NCBI GenBank assembly: GCA_015068245.1
Contig: SVKU01000002.1
Coordinates: 1-64,000, forward strand
DNA from: Oscillospiraceae bacterium
GTDB taxonomy: Bacteria > Bacillota > Clostridia > Oscillospirales > Oscillospiraceae
Reading direction: 5' to 3'
Length of the DNA: 64,000 nt
Under the pieces are notes generated by a model that saw only the letters and a list, made by a program, of their open reading frames with translations, did not search any database and was not told where the DNA came from. A program made the position numbers and the translations under genes. Shown here piece after piece: positions 34,655 to 43,974 of this stretch. Position 1 is the stretch's first letter. Each line of letters begins with the position of its first letter.

Positions 34655-36712
34655 ATGGCAACTGCATATCCCAATCTTACGAAGCCTATCAAAATAGGCA
34701 CCTCCATGGTCAAGTCCCGTTTCCTGTACCCCTGTGCTCAGCCTCACTTCCTTCAGGGTCCCGAACTTTATCCCGCCGACCCTGTAACCAGCTACTACGC
34801 TTCACTGGCAAAGAACGGCGCAGGTATTATGCTGTTCCATGACCTTGCCAACGACTATCAGCGTTCCACCGGCGGTTTTGATATTGTCCATTTTGCAATG
34901 TATGATATCCACGACAAGGGCTGCCAGAACTATTTCAGCCACTTCACCCACATGGTTCACTATTACGGCGGCAAGATAATCTCCTCAATGAACACCGATA
35001 TGGCCGTATCCTACACCGTCAACGATCCCGCATCCTCTCCCATGAGTCACGGTTTCCCCTCCGATCCTCCCTACGACCCCAATGACGAAGACTCTCTTCA
35101 GTACACCTTTGGTTCTCTGGTGGGTCCCGAGGGCGTTGACCCGGCGCTGAAGTCTCTGGGCAACTCCGATCCTCCCTCCATGTTCACAAAGGAAACCATC
35201 GATGAATACATAACCATGTGGATCGACCGCGCCAAGCTGTATAAGAGCCTTGGTTTTGACGGAGGTCTTATCGAACTGAGCCGTTTCATCGGTCAGTTCT
35301 TCCGTGAAAGCTCCAACCACCGTACCGACGAGTATGGCGGCAGCCGCGAAAACCGCGAACGCTTTATTCATCAGTTCCTGGGCAGAGTCAAAAAAGAGCT
35401 GGGCAAGGACTTCATCATCGTTGCTTCATGTCCCGGTATTGCCATCGAAGGCGTAAAGCCCGGCCATGGTGCCGTATGGCCCCTTGACGAGTTGGTTGAC
35501 CTGCTGAACGTGGTCACCCCCTATGTTGACCTGCTGAACGTCCGTCTCAGCAACAGCGACAATCTCAGCGAAGAAGAAGCCGCCGTTTATCCCTGCGCTT
35601 CCGCCATCGCTGCCCGTGCGCTGAAAGATGCCGGCGTAACCATTCCCATCGCAGGCAGCACCACCTATTATGACCTGGAAACCAACGAAAAAACTCTGGC
35701 TTCCGGCGACCTGGACATGATCTGCTCCAACCACATGTTCATGTGCAACGAAAACCTTGGCGAAATACTCAAATCCGGACGTGGTCAGGATCTGAACCCC
35801 TGTATTCTGTGCCATCAGTGCCGCGGCGTAAGCTGGACCGGTCACTGGATGAGCCACTGCACACTGAACCCCGAAATGGGTATGGAATACCGCAAAGACA
35901 AGATGATCGCTCCCGTTACAAAGCAGAAAAAGGTTGCCATTATCGGCGGTGGCCCCGGCGGCATGAAAGCTGCAATGTATCTTAAAGAACGTGGCCATAC
36001 CCCCGTCATTTTCGAAAAGTCCGATGCTCTCGGCGGTCAGATAAAACAGGTTGAAGCTCTGGACTTCAAGTGGCGTCTGAACAAATACCGCAAGTTCCTC
36101 ATCAATCAGATGAGCGAAAAGGGCATTGAAGTTCGTCTGGGCGTTGAAGCCACTCCCGAAATGATCGAAGCCGAAGGCTTTGACGTTTGCATCGCTGCTG
36201 TGGGTGCAACTCCCGCTCTGCCTGCCATTGAAGGTGCCGAAACCGCAAAATGGACAGCTTACAGCGTCATGGGTCACGAAGCCGAGGTTGGTAAAAACGT
36301 AGTCGTGGTCGGCGGTGCCTCCACTGCTGCCGAAGCTGCCATTTACCTTGCCAAAGCAGGTCACAACGTTACCCAGATCTGCCGCAAGAACATTGTTGCC
36401 TACGAGCTGAACCCCATCCGCGAACGCGGCAATGTGAACCAGATGTCTCTGGAAGTCGGCGTAAAGCACAAGAGGCTTTGCACCACCACCAAGGTAGAAC
36501 CCGGCAAGGTCACCTTTGTAGATCGTCACGGTGTTGAACACACAATCGAGTGCGACGATGTGGTGGTTTCCGGCGGCATGGATCCCTCCATCGAGCTGGC
36601 TGCATCTTTCCACGGCTGCGCTCCCGAATACTACGCCATCGGCGACTGCCGCCAGAGCGGCAATATGCGCGACGCTATCTTCGACGCATACGCCACCTGC
36701 ATGCAGATATAA
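34655..36712 (+). CDS. Fe-S flavin oxidoreductase (dienoyl-CoA/enoate reductase type), paralogue 1
   Basis: A 685-residue three-cofactor enzyme: an FMN-binding barrel of the old yellow enzyme type (about 1-370), a 4Fe-4S site CILCHQC plus C402 (C383, C386, C389), and an FAD/NAD(P) domain from about 425 with VAIIGGGPGGMKAAMYL and the second Rossmann VVVVGGASTAAEAAIYL. Family members reduce C=C bonds of unsaturated acyl, steroid or aromatic acids using NAD(P)H. The active-site region before RTDEYGGS reads LSRFIGQFFRESSNH and lacks the usual HxxH, so the substrate differs from FadH. ATG 34655 is chosen over 34646, which would overlap the AAAGGA site. It follows tctBAC. Confidence 0.9.
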   Translation: MATAYPNLTKPIKIGTSMVKSRFLYPCAQPHFLQGPELYPADPVTSYYASLAKNGAGIMLFHDLANDYQRSTGGFDIVHFAMYDIHDKGCQNYFSHFTHMVHYYGGKIISSMNTDMAVSYTVNDPASSPMSHGFPSDPPYDPNDEDSLQYTFGSLVGPEGVDPALKSLGNSDPPSMFTKETIDEYITMWIDRAKLYKSLGFDGGLIELSRFIGQFFRESSNHRTDEYGGSRENRERFIHQFLGRVKKELGKDFIIVASCPGIAIEGVKPGHGAVWPLDELVDLLNVVTPYVDLLNVRLSNSDNLSEEEAAVYPCASAIAARALKDAGVTIPIAGSTTYYDLETNEKTLASGDLDMICSNHMFMCNENLGEILKSGRGQDLNPCILCHQCRGVSWTGHWMSHCTLNPEMGMEYRKDKMIAPVTKQKKVAIIGGGPGGMKAAMYLKERGHTPVIFEKSDALGGQIKQVEALDFKWRLNKYRKFLINQMSEKGIEVRLGVEATPEMIEAEGFDVCIAAVGATPALPAIEGAETAKWTAYSVMGHEAEVGKNVVVVGGASTAAEAAIYLAKAGHNVTQICRKNIVAYELNPIRERGNVNQMSLEVGVKHKRLCTTTKVEPGKVTFVDRHGVEHTIECDDVVVSGGMDPSIELAASFHGCAPEYYAIGDCRQSGNMRDAIFDAYATCMQI

Positions 36713-36748
36713 GAATAAAAGACCGGCGAAAGCCGGTCTTTTATTCTT
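36711..36748 (+). terminator. terminator
   Basis: A perfect 17-bp stem (36711-36727, 36732-36748) with loop GAAA. Confidence 0.88.
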
Positions 36749-36781
36749 AGGGATTAGGATTCAAGGTTTAGGAGTTAGGGA
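36749..36781. repeat. TTAGGG-like tract
   Basis: AGGGATTAGGATTCAAGG followed by TTTAGGAGTTAGGG; low-complexity intergenic DNA. Confidence 0.5.
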
Positions 36782-36865
36782 ACCTCATCCTGTCATAGGT
36801 CAAATCCAACAAAGCACCAACATTGTTTTGTGTTGATTTGACGATGCTTTTGTTTTTCTCTCATG

Positions 36866-36893
36866 TTGAAATGTGTTCAGTTTATGATAAAAT
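36866..36893 (+). promoter_or_regulatory. promoter of the solute-binding lipoprotein
   Basis: TTGAAA, 16-bp spacer, TAAAAT with TGA extension. Confidence 0.6.
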
Positions 36894-36927
36894 AGTTGTA
36901 TCCTAAAATATGAAAGGAAGGAAAAAA

Positions 36928-38679
36928 ATGAAAAGAAAATTGCTTGCAATGCTTCTTGCTCTGGTCATGCTGTTTTGCCTGATGGCAGGCTGCGCATCTG
37001 ACGAGCCTAAGGAAGATGTTTCCGAACCCGCTGTTGAAGAAAGCGCTCCCGTTGAGGAAGCAGCACCGGAAGAAGCTCCCGAAGAAGAAGCTGTTCCCGA
37101 AGAAGAGGCCGTCCCCGAAGAACCCAAGTATGTTGTTGAATACCCCATCGGCAACGGCGAGGACGACGTGCTTACCATGTGGGCTGCATTTGACGTCAAC
37201 GCTTTCGGCAACTATTACAGTTCCTTCAACGACAAGCCTACCGTAAAATACGTACAGGAAAAAACCGGCATTCTGCTTGAGTTCCAGGAAGTCAGCAGCA
37301 CCATCGCCACCGAGCAGTTTAACCTTATGATCGCTGCCGGTGACTACACCGACTTCCTGTCCTGCGGAACCGGAAGAACCACCGGCGGCCCCGGTGGCGG
37401 CGGCAGCTATACCGGCGGTATGGCTCAGGCTTTTGTAGATGAAGTTATCATCGACCTGAGCGACATGATTGAAGAACATGCTCCCGACTTCTGGGCAGAG
37501 CTGCAGACCTACGGTCCCGACGGCATCGCCGGCGCCACTACCGACGGCCGTTTCCTCAATCTTGCCACCTTTACCAAATCCAGCATGTCTGACAGCGGCA
37601 TGTGGACCCGTGGCGACTGGCTGGAAAAGAACGGCAAAGAACTGCCCACCACCTTTGAAGAAATGATCGACCTTGCTTATTTCTACAAAGAAACCTACGG
37701 CTGCACCCACACTATCCCCGTAGGCCCCGGCTGCTCCATCGACTTTGCCAGCACCGCCTACGACACTGCCATCTTCGGCGTTTCCGGCACTGATATTGCC
37801 ATGTTCCGTGAAGGCGATACTCTTATCAGCGGCATGACAACCGACGGATACCGCGAATACCTTGAGCTGATGAATCAGCTGTATGCCGACGGCATCCTCA
37901 ACAAGGAATTCTACGTTTCCGAAATGGGCAGAAACCAGTCCATGAGCGTTATCGGCAAGGGCAACGCAGCTTTCTGGCAGGGCATGGCCGACCACAAGGC
38001 CGAGTTCTCCACCATGGCTGACGATCCTGACTTCTCTGCAGTTGCACTGCCCATCCTCGTTGATGAAAACGGCGTTAACGCCTATGCAACTCCCACCGAT
38101 CCCGTTGGCGGCGGTGGCCCCAGCGTTTCCGTTGACTGCGAGACCCCCGAACTGGCTGTTGAATTCCTCAACTGGTTCTACACCGAGGAAGGCTATATGT
38201 TCAGCAACTACGGCACCGAGGGCGAGACCTACAACATCGGTGAAGACGGCAAGATCGTCTATACCGATCTGATCCTCAACAACCCCAACGGCATGAACTC
38301 TCAGCAGGCATTCATGTACTACGCATGGAGCCACACCGGTTCCATCAGCTACGGCGACAAGAACCTTGACACTTACAGCGATGATATTCGTTCCGTCATT
38401 GAGACCTGGTCTGACGAATCCAAAAAGTCCTATGACCACCACATCCCCACCGCTGCAGGTCTTGACGCTGAAGAAACCAACAGTGTTACCGGCATGATCG
38501 CCGACGTTACCTCCTACGCTTCCGAAGTTATCCTTAAGTGGATCATCGGCACCGAGCCTCTGACCGACGAAGCATGGGACGCTTATGTTGCTCAGTGCAA
38601 CGAGCTTGGTCTGGATGACTGCGTGGCAGTTTACCAGAAGGCTTATGACGATTACCTGGCAGAAAAAGAAGCTGCATAA
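36928..38679 (+). CDS. extracellular solute-binding lipoprotein (ABC type), orphan
   Basis: A 583-residue binding protein. The lipoprotein signal ends LFCLMAGCASDE. A Glu/Pro/Ala spacer follows (about 25-70, VEEAAPEEAPEEE-like repeats), then a large family 1/LipO-like solute-binding fold with many aromatic loops, as in sugar or oligosaccharide binders. A Gly-rich TTGGPGGGGSYTGG loop near 152-165 is unusual. No ABC permease or ATPase gene is next to it, so it must work with a distant transporter. Strong use of C-ending codons suggests high expression. ATG 36928 is chosen because GGAAGG lies between it and the earlier ATG. Confidence 0.85.
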   Translation: MKRKLLAMLLALVMLFCLMAGCASDEPKEDVSEPAVEESAPVEEAAPEEAPEEEAVPEEEAVPEEPKYVVEYPIGNGEDDVLTMWAAFDVNAFGNYYSSFNDKPTVKYVQEKTGILLEFQEVSSTIATEQFNLMIAAGDYTDFLSCGTGRTTGGPGGGGSYTGGMAQAFVDEVIIDLSDMIEEHAPDFWAELQTYGPDGIAGATTDGRFLNLATFTKSSMSDSGMWTRGDWLEKNGKELPTTFEEMIDLAYFYKETYGCTHTIPVGPGCSIDFASTAYDTAIFGVSGTDIAMFREGDTLISGMTTDGYREYLELMNQLYADGILNKEFYVSEMGRNQSMSVIGKGNAAFWQGMADHKAEFSTMADDPDFSAVALPILVDENGVNAYATPTDPVGGGGPSVSVDCETPELAVEFLNWFYTEEGYMFSNYGTEGETYNIGEDGKIVYTDLILNNPNGMNSQQAFMYYAWSHTGSISYGDKNLDTYSDDIRSVIETWSDESKKSYDHHIPTAAGLDAEETNSVTGMIADVTSYASEVILKWIIGTEPLTDEAWDAYVAQCNELGLDDCVAVYQKAYDDYLAEKEAA

Positions 38680-38680
38680 A

Positions 38681-38727
38681 TTGAAACAAAAGGTACGGCG
38701 GTGTTTCCGCCGTACCTTTTGTTTCAA
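38681..38727 (+). terminator. terminator
   Basis: A perfect 21-bp stem (38681-38701, 38707-38727) with loop TGTTT. Confidence 0.88.
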
Positions 38728-38792
38728 TAAGGGTTAGGATTAAGGATTTAGGGTATAGGGCGGTTTTGCCCACCAGTCCCTAATTCCTAACA
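38728..38792. repeat. TTAGGG/CCTAA-like tract
   Basis: TAAGGGTTAGGATTAAGG at the left and CCCTAATTCCTAACAC at the right, between two convergent terminators. Confidence 0.5.
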
Positions 38793-38795
38793 CAA

Positions 38796-38822
38796 AAAAA
38801 GACCGGCAAGGCCGGTCTTTTT
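38796..38822 (-). terminator. terminator of the minus-strand flavoenzyme
   Basis: AAAAAGACCGGC / GCCGGTCTTTTT with loop AAG; the T-tract is on the minus strand. Confidence 0.85.
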
Positions 38823-38824
38823 CG

Positions 38825-40834
38825 TTATATCATACTTGCTGCGGTGTAGGCAGAGAATGTTGCGTGGCGAACATTGGGCTCGTAGGTTTTGAGCTTGCCG
38901 CCGTTGAGACCTTCCGGACCTACAAAATGGACGTTGAACAGCTCACAAACCTTGACATCACTGTCACCTACTACGAAGAACTGGTCAGACAGTCCGGCAA
39001 ACTTCATGCACTCGTCCACATTGGCGGAGATACCGGCAGAAACAACCACCGTATCTGCTTCGAAGCAGTGTTCCACCCCATCTGCGTCCACGCAGTAAAC
39101 CTTACCGTCCTCAATTCTTGTAGTCTGCGACAGGGGCTGGATTTTGATACCACTATCGATTATCAGTTCTCGGAAAACGCGCTCTGCATGGCTCTCGTGG
39201 TCGTCCACAGGACGTTTCTGCCGAGTGATCAGCGTAACACTCTTTCCCAACTGTGACAAATGGCAGGCGGTTTCGGTGCCGGTCATGGCACCTCCCACAA
39301 CAACGATCTTTTCTCCCAGCTTTTCCTCATTGCCGAAAACTTCGATGGGGGGAATTACATAGCTTGCGTCGGCACCGGGAATGTCCAGCATGTTGGGTAC
39401 TGCTCCGCAGGCTGCGATGACTGCATCGTATCCGCCCGCAGCTATCATTTCGGTGGTGGCGTCAGTATTCAGTCGCACATCCACATCGGCTTTGCCCACT
39501 TGACGTACAAGGTATTCTTTATAGCGTCGCAGAGGAATCTTGAATGCCATCTTGTCGGCGTGGATAAGCTGACCGCCCAGATGGTCGCTCTTTTCAAACA
39601 ACGTAACTTTGTGTCCCCGCTCCGCAGCAGTCAGCGCAGCTTTCATACCTGCAGGACCGCCGCCAATAACAGCAACTTTCTTAACTCCTTCGGGTGCATC
39701 ATACAGGGTATCAAAAACATGAGACAGACCAACTCTTGGGTTAACGGAGCAAACCGCACCATGGCAGCGATCACAGCGGATGCAGGGGATAATGTCTTCT
39801 CCTCTTCCCTGCATTAGCTTTTTGTTGAACTCGGGGTCACAGATGAAGGCTCTGGCCATGCAAATAAGGTCTGCCTTGCCTTCGGCGATGAATTTTTCCA
39901 TATCATCCGGGTTCTGGAAACCGCCGATAGGTGCGCACAGTGCTTTTATCCCGCGCTTTTTGAAGGCTTCGGAAAACTGCAGACAGTAAGGCTCATGCTC
40001 ACTGAAATTGTAGGTGCTTGTATGGCTGGTGGATCCGTCCCAGCCTCGGATTTGGAAAATATCCACATACTCGGAAGCCTTTTCACAGAAATACAGGAAG
40101 TCTTCCACAGTGTAGCCGTAGGGAGGCTCTTCGATACCGGATATCTGGCACTGTATCAGCTTATTGGGTCCAAGAGCTTCTCGCAAAGCCTTGAAATATT
40201 CCAAAGGCAGACGGCAACGGTTTTCAAGACTTCCTCCGTATTCATCTTCTCGCTGGTTTAGTGCGGGAGACAGTGAATTTGCCAGAACACCACTGCGATA
40301 AGACATATGGACGTTCACACAGTCTAACCCCATAGTGCCAAGGTCGGCAGCACGTCGAGCGCTGACTTCGATGGCTTTCCGGAACTGCTCCTTAGTATAT
40401 TCAGGCAAAGTGTCACTGAAAAAACCGTGTCCGCCGTAGTCACCTCGCATGGTAACAATTCCGGGGTTTCTGAGTTTTGACAGCTGACCGTCACGGCCAA
40501 GATTCAGTGATACGCTGCCGCTGACCAGGGAACCATAGGCATGGATACGGTCGATCTGCTTGGCATATTCGTTGAGCACCTTGCGGTTTTCCATATAAAA
40601 CTGGTCCATAAAGCCGTGCTCTCCTTTTTCGTTAGGCCAGGAGCCAACGGTAATATTGACCATAGCAGCACCGTTTTTAGCATAGTCCTGCGTGTATCTC
40701 TGATAAGCTTCACCGGGCCAGATCTGAGGTCCCTGAAGCTCCTGAGAAATGCTCTGCGAATTTATCATTCTGTTTTTCAAAACGAAGTTTCTTACCCTGA
40801 TGGGCGAAAGCAAATGGGCATATCTTCTTTCCAT
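38825..40834 (-). CDS. Fe-S flavin oxidoreductase (dienoyl-CoA/enoate reductase type), paralogue 2
   Basis: A 669-residue relative of the genes at 34655 and 60223, with the same order: FMN barrel (about 1-370, with REDEYGGSLENR), 4Fe-4S site PCIRCDRCHGAVCSVNPR, and an FAD/NAD domain with VAVIGGGPAGMKAALTAAERG and VVVVGGAMTGTETACHL. The segment before the barrel motif reads VNVHMSYRSGVLANSLSP, that is HMSYR where FadH-type enzymes have HxxHGY; paralogue 3 has the same change. The substrate is unknown; an unsaturated organic acid or ester is likely. Own promoter and terminator, and no transporter directly attached. Confidence 0.9.
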   Translation of the reverse strand: MERRYAHLLSPIRVRNFVLKNRMINSQSISQELQGPQIWPGEAYQRYTQDYAKNGAAMVNITVGSWPNEKGEHGFMDQFYMENRKVLNEYAKQIDRIHAYGSLVSGSVSLNLGRDGQLSKLRNPGIVTMRGDYGGHGFFSDTLPEYTKEQFRKAIEVSARRAADLGTMGLDCVNVHMSYRSGVLANSLSPALNQREDEYGGSLENRCRLPLEYFKALREALGPNKLIQCQISGIEEPPYGYTVEDFLYFCEKASEYVDIFQIRGWDGSTSHTSTYNFSEHEPYCLQFSEAFKKRGIKALCAPIGGFQNPDDMEKFIAEGKADLICMARAFICDPEFNKKLMQGRGEDIIPCIRCDRCHGAVCSVNPRVGLSHVFDTLYDAPEGVKKVAVIGGGPAGMKAALTAAERGHKVTLFEKSDHLGGQLIHADKMAFKIPLRRYKEYLVRQVGKADVDVRLNTDATTEMIAAGGYDAVIAACGAVPNMLDIPGADASYVIPPIEVFGNEEKLGEKIVVVGGAMTGTETACHLSQLGKSVTLITRQKRPVDDHESHAERVFRELIIDSGIKIQPLSQTTRIEDGKVYCVDADGVEHCFEADTVVVSAGISANVDECMKFAGLSDQFFVVGDSDVKVCELFNVHFVGPEGLNGGKLKTYEPNVRHATFSAYTAASMI

Positions 40835-40874
40835 ACTTACCTTCTCCTGTTTTCAAAATTGCATATACACTTTT

Positions 40875-40903
40875 ATTTTAGCCACATGTTATTCCGGGGT
40901 AAA
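40875..40903 (-). promoter_or_regulatory. promoter of flavoenzyme paralogue 2
   Basis: Minus strand TTTACC, 17-bp spacer, TAAAAT, about 40 bp before the start. Confidence 0.5.
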
Positions 40904-40933
40904 GGCACATTTTTTGTTCTCTGTTGCAATAAA

Positions 40934-40962
40934 ACAGGGCATACCGACGAGGTATGCCCTGT
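40934..40962 (-). terminator. uraA terminator
   Basis: ACAGGGCATACC / GGTATGCCCTGT, loop GACGA, followed by TTTTATT on the minus strand. Confidence 0.85.
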
Positions 40963-40975
40963 GGAGTTATGCAAT

Positions 40976-42316
40976 TTACTGTATTATGAAGTTTACGGAA
41001 GTGTCGCCCTGGAGATCGGTACCGAATTCGTAATCCTTACCGGGCAGAACAGCGTTGAGGATGATGCCGACGAGAGCACCCACGGCCAGAGCGGTGAGGG
41101 AGATGGTGGCAGAACCGATGCTGAAAGAAATGGCGCCTGCTTCGCTGTATGCAATACCGATGGACAGAACCAGAATAAAGGCAGCGATAAGTACGTTGCG
41201 GCTCTTGGTGAAGTCAACCTTGTTCTCAACCACGTTGCGGACACCGACAGCGGAGATCATGCCGTAAAGCACAAGGCTTACGCCGCCGATGGTGGCAGTG
41301 GGCATGCAGCTGACAAGAGCGGCAAACTTGGGGCAGAAAGAGAACAGTATAGCGAGATATGCTGCAATTCGAATGACTCTGGGGTCGTAAATCTTGGTCA
41401 GAGCAAGGACACCGGTGTTTTCACCATAGGTGGTGTTGGCGGGAGCACCAAACAGGGAGGCCAGAGTGGTTGCAAGGCCATCACCCAGCAGGGTGCGGTG
41501 CAGACCGGGATCGGCAATGAAGTTTTTGCCGGTGGTGGAAGAAATTGCGGAAATGTCGCCGATGTGCTCGATCATGGTAGCGATAGCAATCGGTACGATA
41601 GTGATAACAGAGGTAATCAGCAAGGATGTGTCAGCTTTGCCGATAAGGGAGAACACAGTATTCTGCATCTGGAAAGGCAGGCCGATCCATGCGGCTTCTT
41701 TAACAGCGGTGAAGTCCACATTGCCTGTAAGAGCAGCCACCACATAAGACACCACAACGCCCAGCAGAATGGGGATTATCTTGATCATGCCCTTGCCCCA
41801 GATGTTGGATGCAACGACGACCACGATGGCCAGGATGGCGATCCACCAGTTGGCTTCACAGTTGGCAATGGCGGAAGAGCTGAGGCACAGGCCGATGGCG
41901 ATAATGATGGGGCCGGTGACGATGGGCGGGAAGAAGCGCATGACTTTCTTGGCGCCGAATACCTTGAACAGGGCAGACAGAATTACATACACCAGACCTG
42001 CGATGGCAACACCGAAGCAGGCATAGGGCAGCAGTTCAGGCTCACCGTTGGGAGCAATTGCCCAATAGCCTGCCAGGAATACAAAGGAAGAACCCAAAAA
42101 TGCGGGAACCTTGCCTTTAGCCAGCAGGTGGAACAGCAGGGTGCCAAGACCTGCAAACAACAGGGTGGCAGATACGCTCAGGCCGGTCAGCGCAGGCACC
42201 AGAACGGTGGCGCCGAACATGGCGAACATATGCTGGAAGCCAAGCACCATCATCTTGGGCACGCCAAGAGTTCGGGCATCGTAGATGGCTTCCTGATTTA
42301 CATTTTCTTTGCTCAT
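40976..42316 (-). CDS. uraA: uracil permease (NCS2 family)
   Basis: A 446-residue nucleobase/H+ symporter with about 14 helices. Substrate-binding glutamates appear in MIEHIGDISAIS and in TYGENTGVLALT; the N-terminal QHMFAMFGATVLVP and the GLCLSSSAI region fit uracil rather than purine carriers. It carries a strong -35/-10 pair. I see no pyrimidine riboswitch or PyrR-type hairpin in the roughly 45-nt leader. Confidence 0.92.
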   Translation of the reverse strand: MSKENVNQEAIYDARTLGVPKMMVLGFQHMFAMFGATVLVPALTGLSVSATLLFAGLGTLLFHLLAKGKVPAFLGSSFVFLAGYWAIAPNGEPELLPYACFGVAIAGLVYVILSALFKVFGAKKVMRFFPPIVTGPIIIAIGLCLSSSAIANCEANWWIAILAIVVVVASNIWGKGMIKIIPILLGVVVSYVVAALTGNVDFTAVKEAAWIGLPFQMQNTVFSLIGKADTSLLITSVITIVPIAIATMIEHIGDISAISSTTGKNFIADPGLHRTLLGDGLATTLASLFGAPANTTYGENTGVLALTKIYDPRVIRIAAYLAILFSFCPKFAALVSCMPTATIGGVSLVLYGMISAVGVRNVVENKVDFTKSRNVLIAAFILVLSIGIAYSEAGAISFSIGSATISLTALAVGALVGIILNAVLPGKDYEFGTDLQGDTSVNFIIQ

Positions 42317-42366
42317 AAATCATTCTCTCCTCTATTTTCTTTGGCCAGTGTGTAGGCACTGTGAAA

Positions 42367-42395
42367 AGAATATCAGCATCTTGCCTCAATGTCAA
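42367..42395 (-). promoter_or_regulatory. uraA promoter
   Basis: Minus strand TTGACA, 17-bp spacer, TATTCT with TGA extension. Confidence 0.68.
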
Positions 42396-42434
42396 TTAAG
42401 AATCCGACAATTTTCTTTTTTCACAAAAAATATG

Positions 42435-42463
42435 TTGATATTATCTGTTCTATATAATATAAT
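42435..42463 (+). promoter_or_regulatory. MATE gene promoter
   Basis: TTGATA, 17-bp spacer, TATAAT, 52 bp before the TTG start; divergent from uraA. Confidence 0.6.
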
Positions 42464-42514
42464 TCACTGGTGTGAATTGAATTGTTTTGAACCCTAAATT
42501 TGGAGGAATTATCT

Positions 42515-43879
42515 TTGAGCAAAACCCTTGAAACCAACCTTACGGAAGGCAGCGTTTTAAAGCAGCTTATCAAGTTTGCTATCCCTCTGCTGATCGCCAA
42601 CATACTCCAATCGCTGTACAGCACGGTGGATATGATCATCGTCGGCAACTTTGCCGACAGTGCAGGTCTGTCTGCCGTATCCATCGGCGGCCAAATAATG
42701 ATGCTTATTACCAACGCCGGGTTCGGTCTTACCATGGGCGGTCAGATAATAATTGCCCAGTACACCGGCGCAAGAGACCGTGAAGGTCAGCTTCGCACCA
42801 TCGGTACCACCGTATCCTTTGTGGCACTGCTGAGTCTGTGCGTAACGGTGCTTGGTCTGATGTTCTATCGTCCTATTCTCAGTTTGATGAATACCCCCGC
42901 AGAATCCCTGCCCCAGGCACGGCAATACCTGTTTGTCAGCATCATAGGCATAATTTTCATCATGGGATACAATGTGGTCTGCTGCATTCTTCGTGCTCTT
43001 GGCGACAGTAAGCGTCCCATGGTGTTTGTGGGAATTGCCACTGTTGTCAACATCATCTGCGACCTTGTTTTTGTTGCCGGTCTTAAGCTTGGTGCCCTGG
43101 GTGCAGCTATTGCTACTGTCGGTGCTCAGGCCGTATCCTTTGTCTGCGCCGCTGTTTACCTCTATAAACACCGTGATATTTTTGTTTTTGACTTCAAAAA
43201 AGACAGCTTCCGTATTATGAAGGATAAGCTGAAAATGATTCTGAAAATCGGTATTCCCTTTGCTATTCAGTTTTCCATCATCAGCCTGTCCGTCATGTTC
43301 ATTGTATCCATGATAAACGGTTACGGAGTAGCTGCTTCCGCAGCTTACGGCGTCGGCGGCAAGATCGACAATTTTGCCATGATGCCTTATTTCGCCATCG
43401 AATCAGCCGCTTCAACCATGGTAGGCCAGTGTATCGGTGCAGGCCGTAAAGACCGTGTTCAAAGAGTCGTTCGCTTTACCATGCTGGTCAATATGGTCAT
43501 GGCAGTTATCGAGTTCGTTATAATCCAGGTGTTCCCTGAGTTCTTCCTGAAGATATTCAATCAGGATCCCGCTGTTATCGAATACGGTGTACTGTATCTT
43601 CGCATAGTTACCTTCTCCTACTTTGCCTTTGCAGGTATGACTGCCTACAATGCGGTGGTTATGGGCGTTGGCAATGCCACCCTGAGCCTTATCGGCTCTA
43701 TTCTGGACGGTGTTGTGCTGCGTCTGACTCTGGCCTGCCTGTTTACTTATGTTTTTGACTGGGGTATGACCGGTATTCTTCTTGCCACCACCCTGTCCCC
43801 CTTCGGTGTAACACTTGTCAGCGGCATTTATTATCACACCGGCATGTGGAAAAAGCGGGAAATCATCCACGGAGACTGA
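42515..43879 (+). CDS. MATE family multidrug/cation antiporter
   Basis: A 454-residue exporter with 12 helices in two homologous halves. It has the MATE opening KFAIPLLIANILQSLYSTVD and the later GIPFAIQF and VGQCIGAGRKDR motifs at the matching places of the second half. It exports drugs or metabolites in exchange for Na+ or H+. TTG 42515 is chosen, 8 nt after TGGAGG; the earlier TTG at 42500 would put the ribosome site inside the gene. Confidence 0.9.
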   Translation: MSKTLETNLTEGSVLKQLIKFAIPLLIANILQSLYSTVDMIIVGNFADSAGLSAVSIGGQIMMLITNAGFGLTMGGQIIIAQYTGARDREGQLRTIGTTVSFVALLSLCVTVLGLMFYRPILSLMNTPAESLPQARQYLFVSIIGIIFIMGYNVVCCILRALGDSKRPMVFVGIATVVNIICDLVFVAGLKLGALGAAIATVGAQAVSFVCAAVYLYKHRDIFVFDFKKDSFRIMKDKLKMILKIGIPFAIQFSIISLSVMFIVSMINGYGVAASAAYGVGGKIDNFAMMPYFAIESAASTMVGQCIGAGRKDRVQRVVRFTMLVNMVMAVIEFVIIQVFPEFFLKIFNQDPAVIEYGVLYLRIVTFSYFAFAGMTAYNAVVMGVGNATLSLIGSILDGVVLRLTLACLFTYVFDWGMTGILLATTLSPFGVTLVSGIYYHTGMWKKREIIHGD

Positions 43880-43883
43880 GTGC

Positions 43884-43916
43884 CCCTAGTCCCCCAAATT
43901 CTAAACCCTAACCCCT
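43884..43916. repeat. CCTAA low-complexity tract
   Basis: CCCCAAATTCTAAACCCTAA then CCCCTGA, directly before the shared terminator. Confidence 0.5.
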
Positions 43917-43974
43917 GATAATTTAAAAACCCATCAGGCTCGCTATGCGAAGCCTGATGGGTTTTTAAATTATC
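43917..43974. terminator. bidirectional terminator (MATE / serA)
   Basis: A near-perfect 24-bp stem around TCGC-TAT-GCGA; T-rich on both strands. It serves the convergent MATE and serA genes and includes the end of serA. Confidence 0.9.

Noticed and set aside
36877-38727. 616-codon open frame on the minus strand
   Set aside because: A shadow of the highly biased solute-binding gene; it lacks motifs and would start within a promoter region.
34655-40834. bai-type bile acid operon
   Set aside because: The flavoenzymes resemble BaiCD/BaiH in layout, but no baiB, baiE, baiA, baiF or baiG-like genes are near, and active-site motifs differ.
40541-42355. 604-codon plus-strand open frame
   Set aside because: Antisense to the uracil permease and flavoenzyme; low-complexity His/Gly/Asp-rich translation with no start signals.
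42317-42366. Pyrimidine- or purine-responsive leader for uraA
   Set aside because: The leader is about 45 nt and shows only a weak CAGTG/CACTG stem; no known riboswitch pattern.
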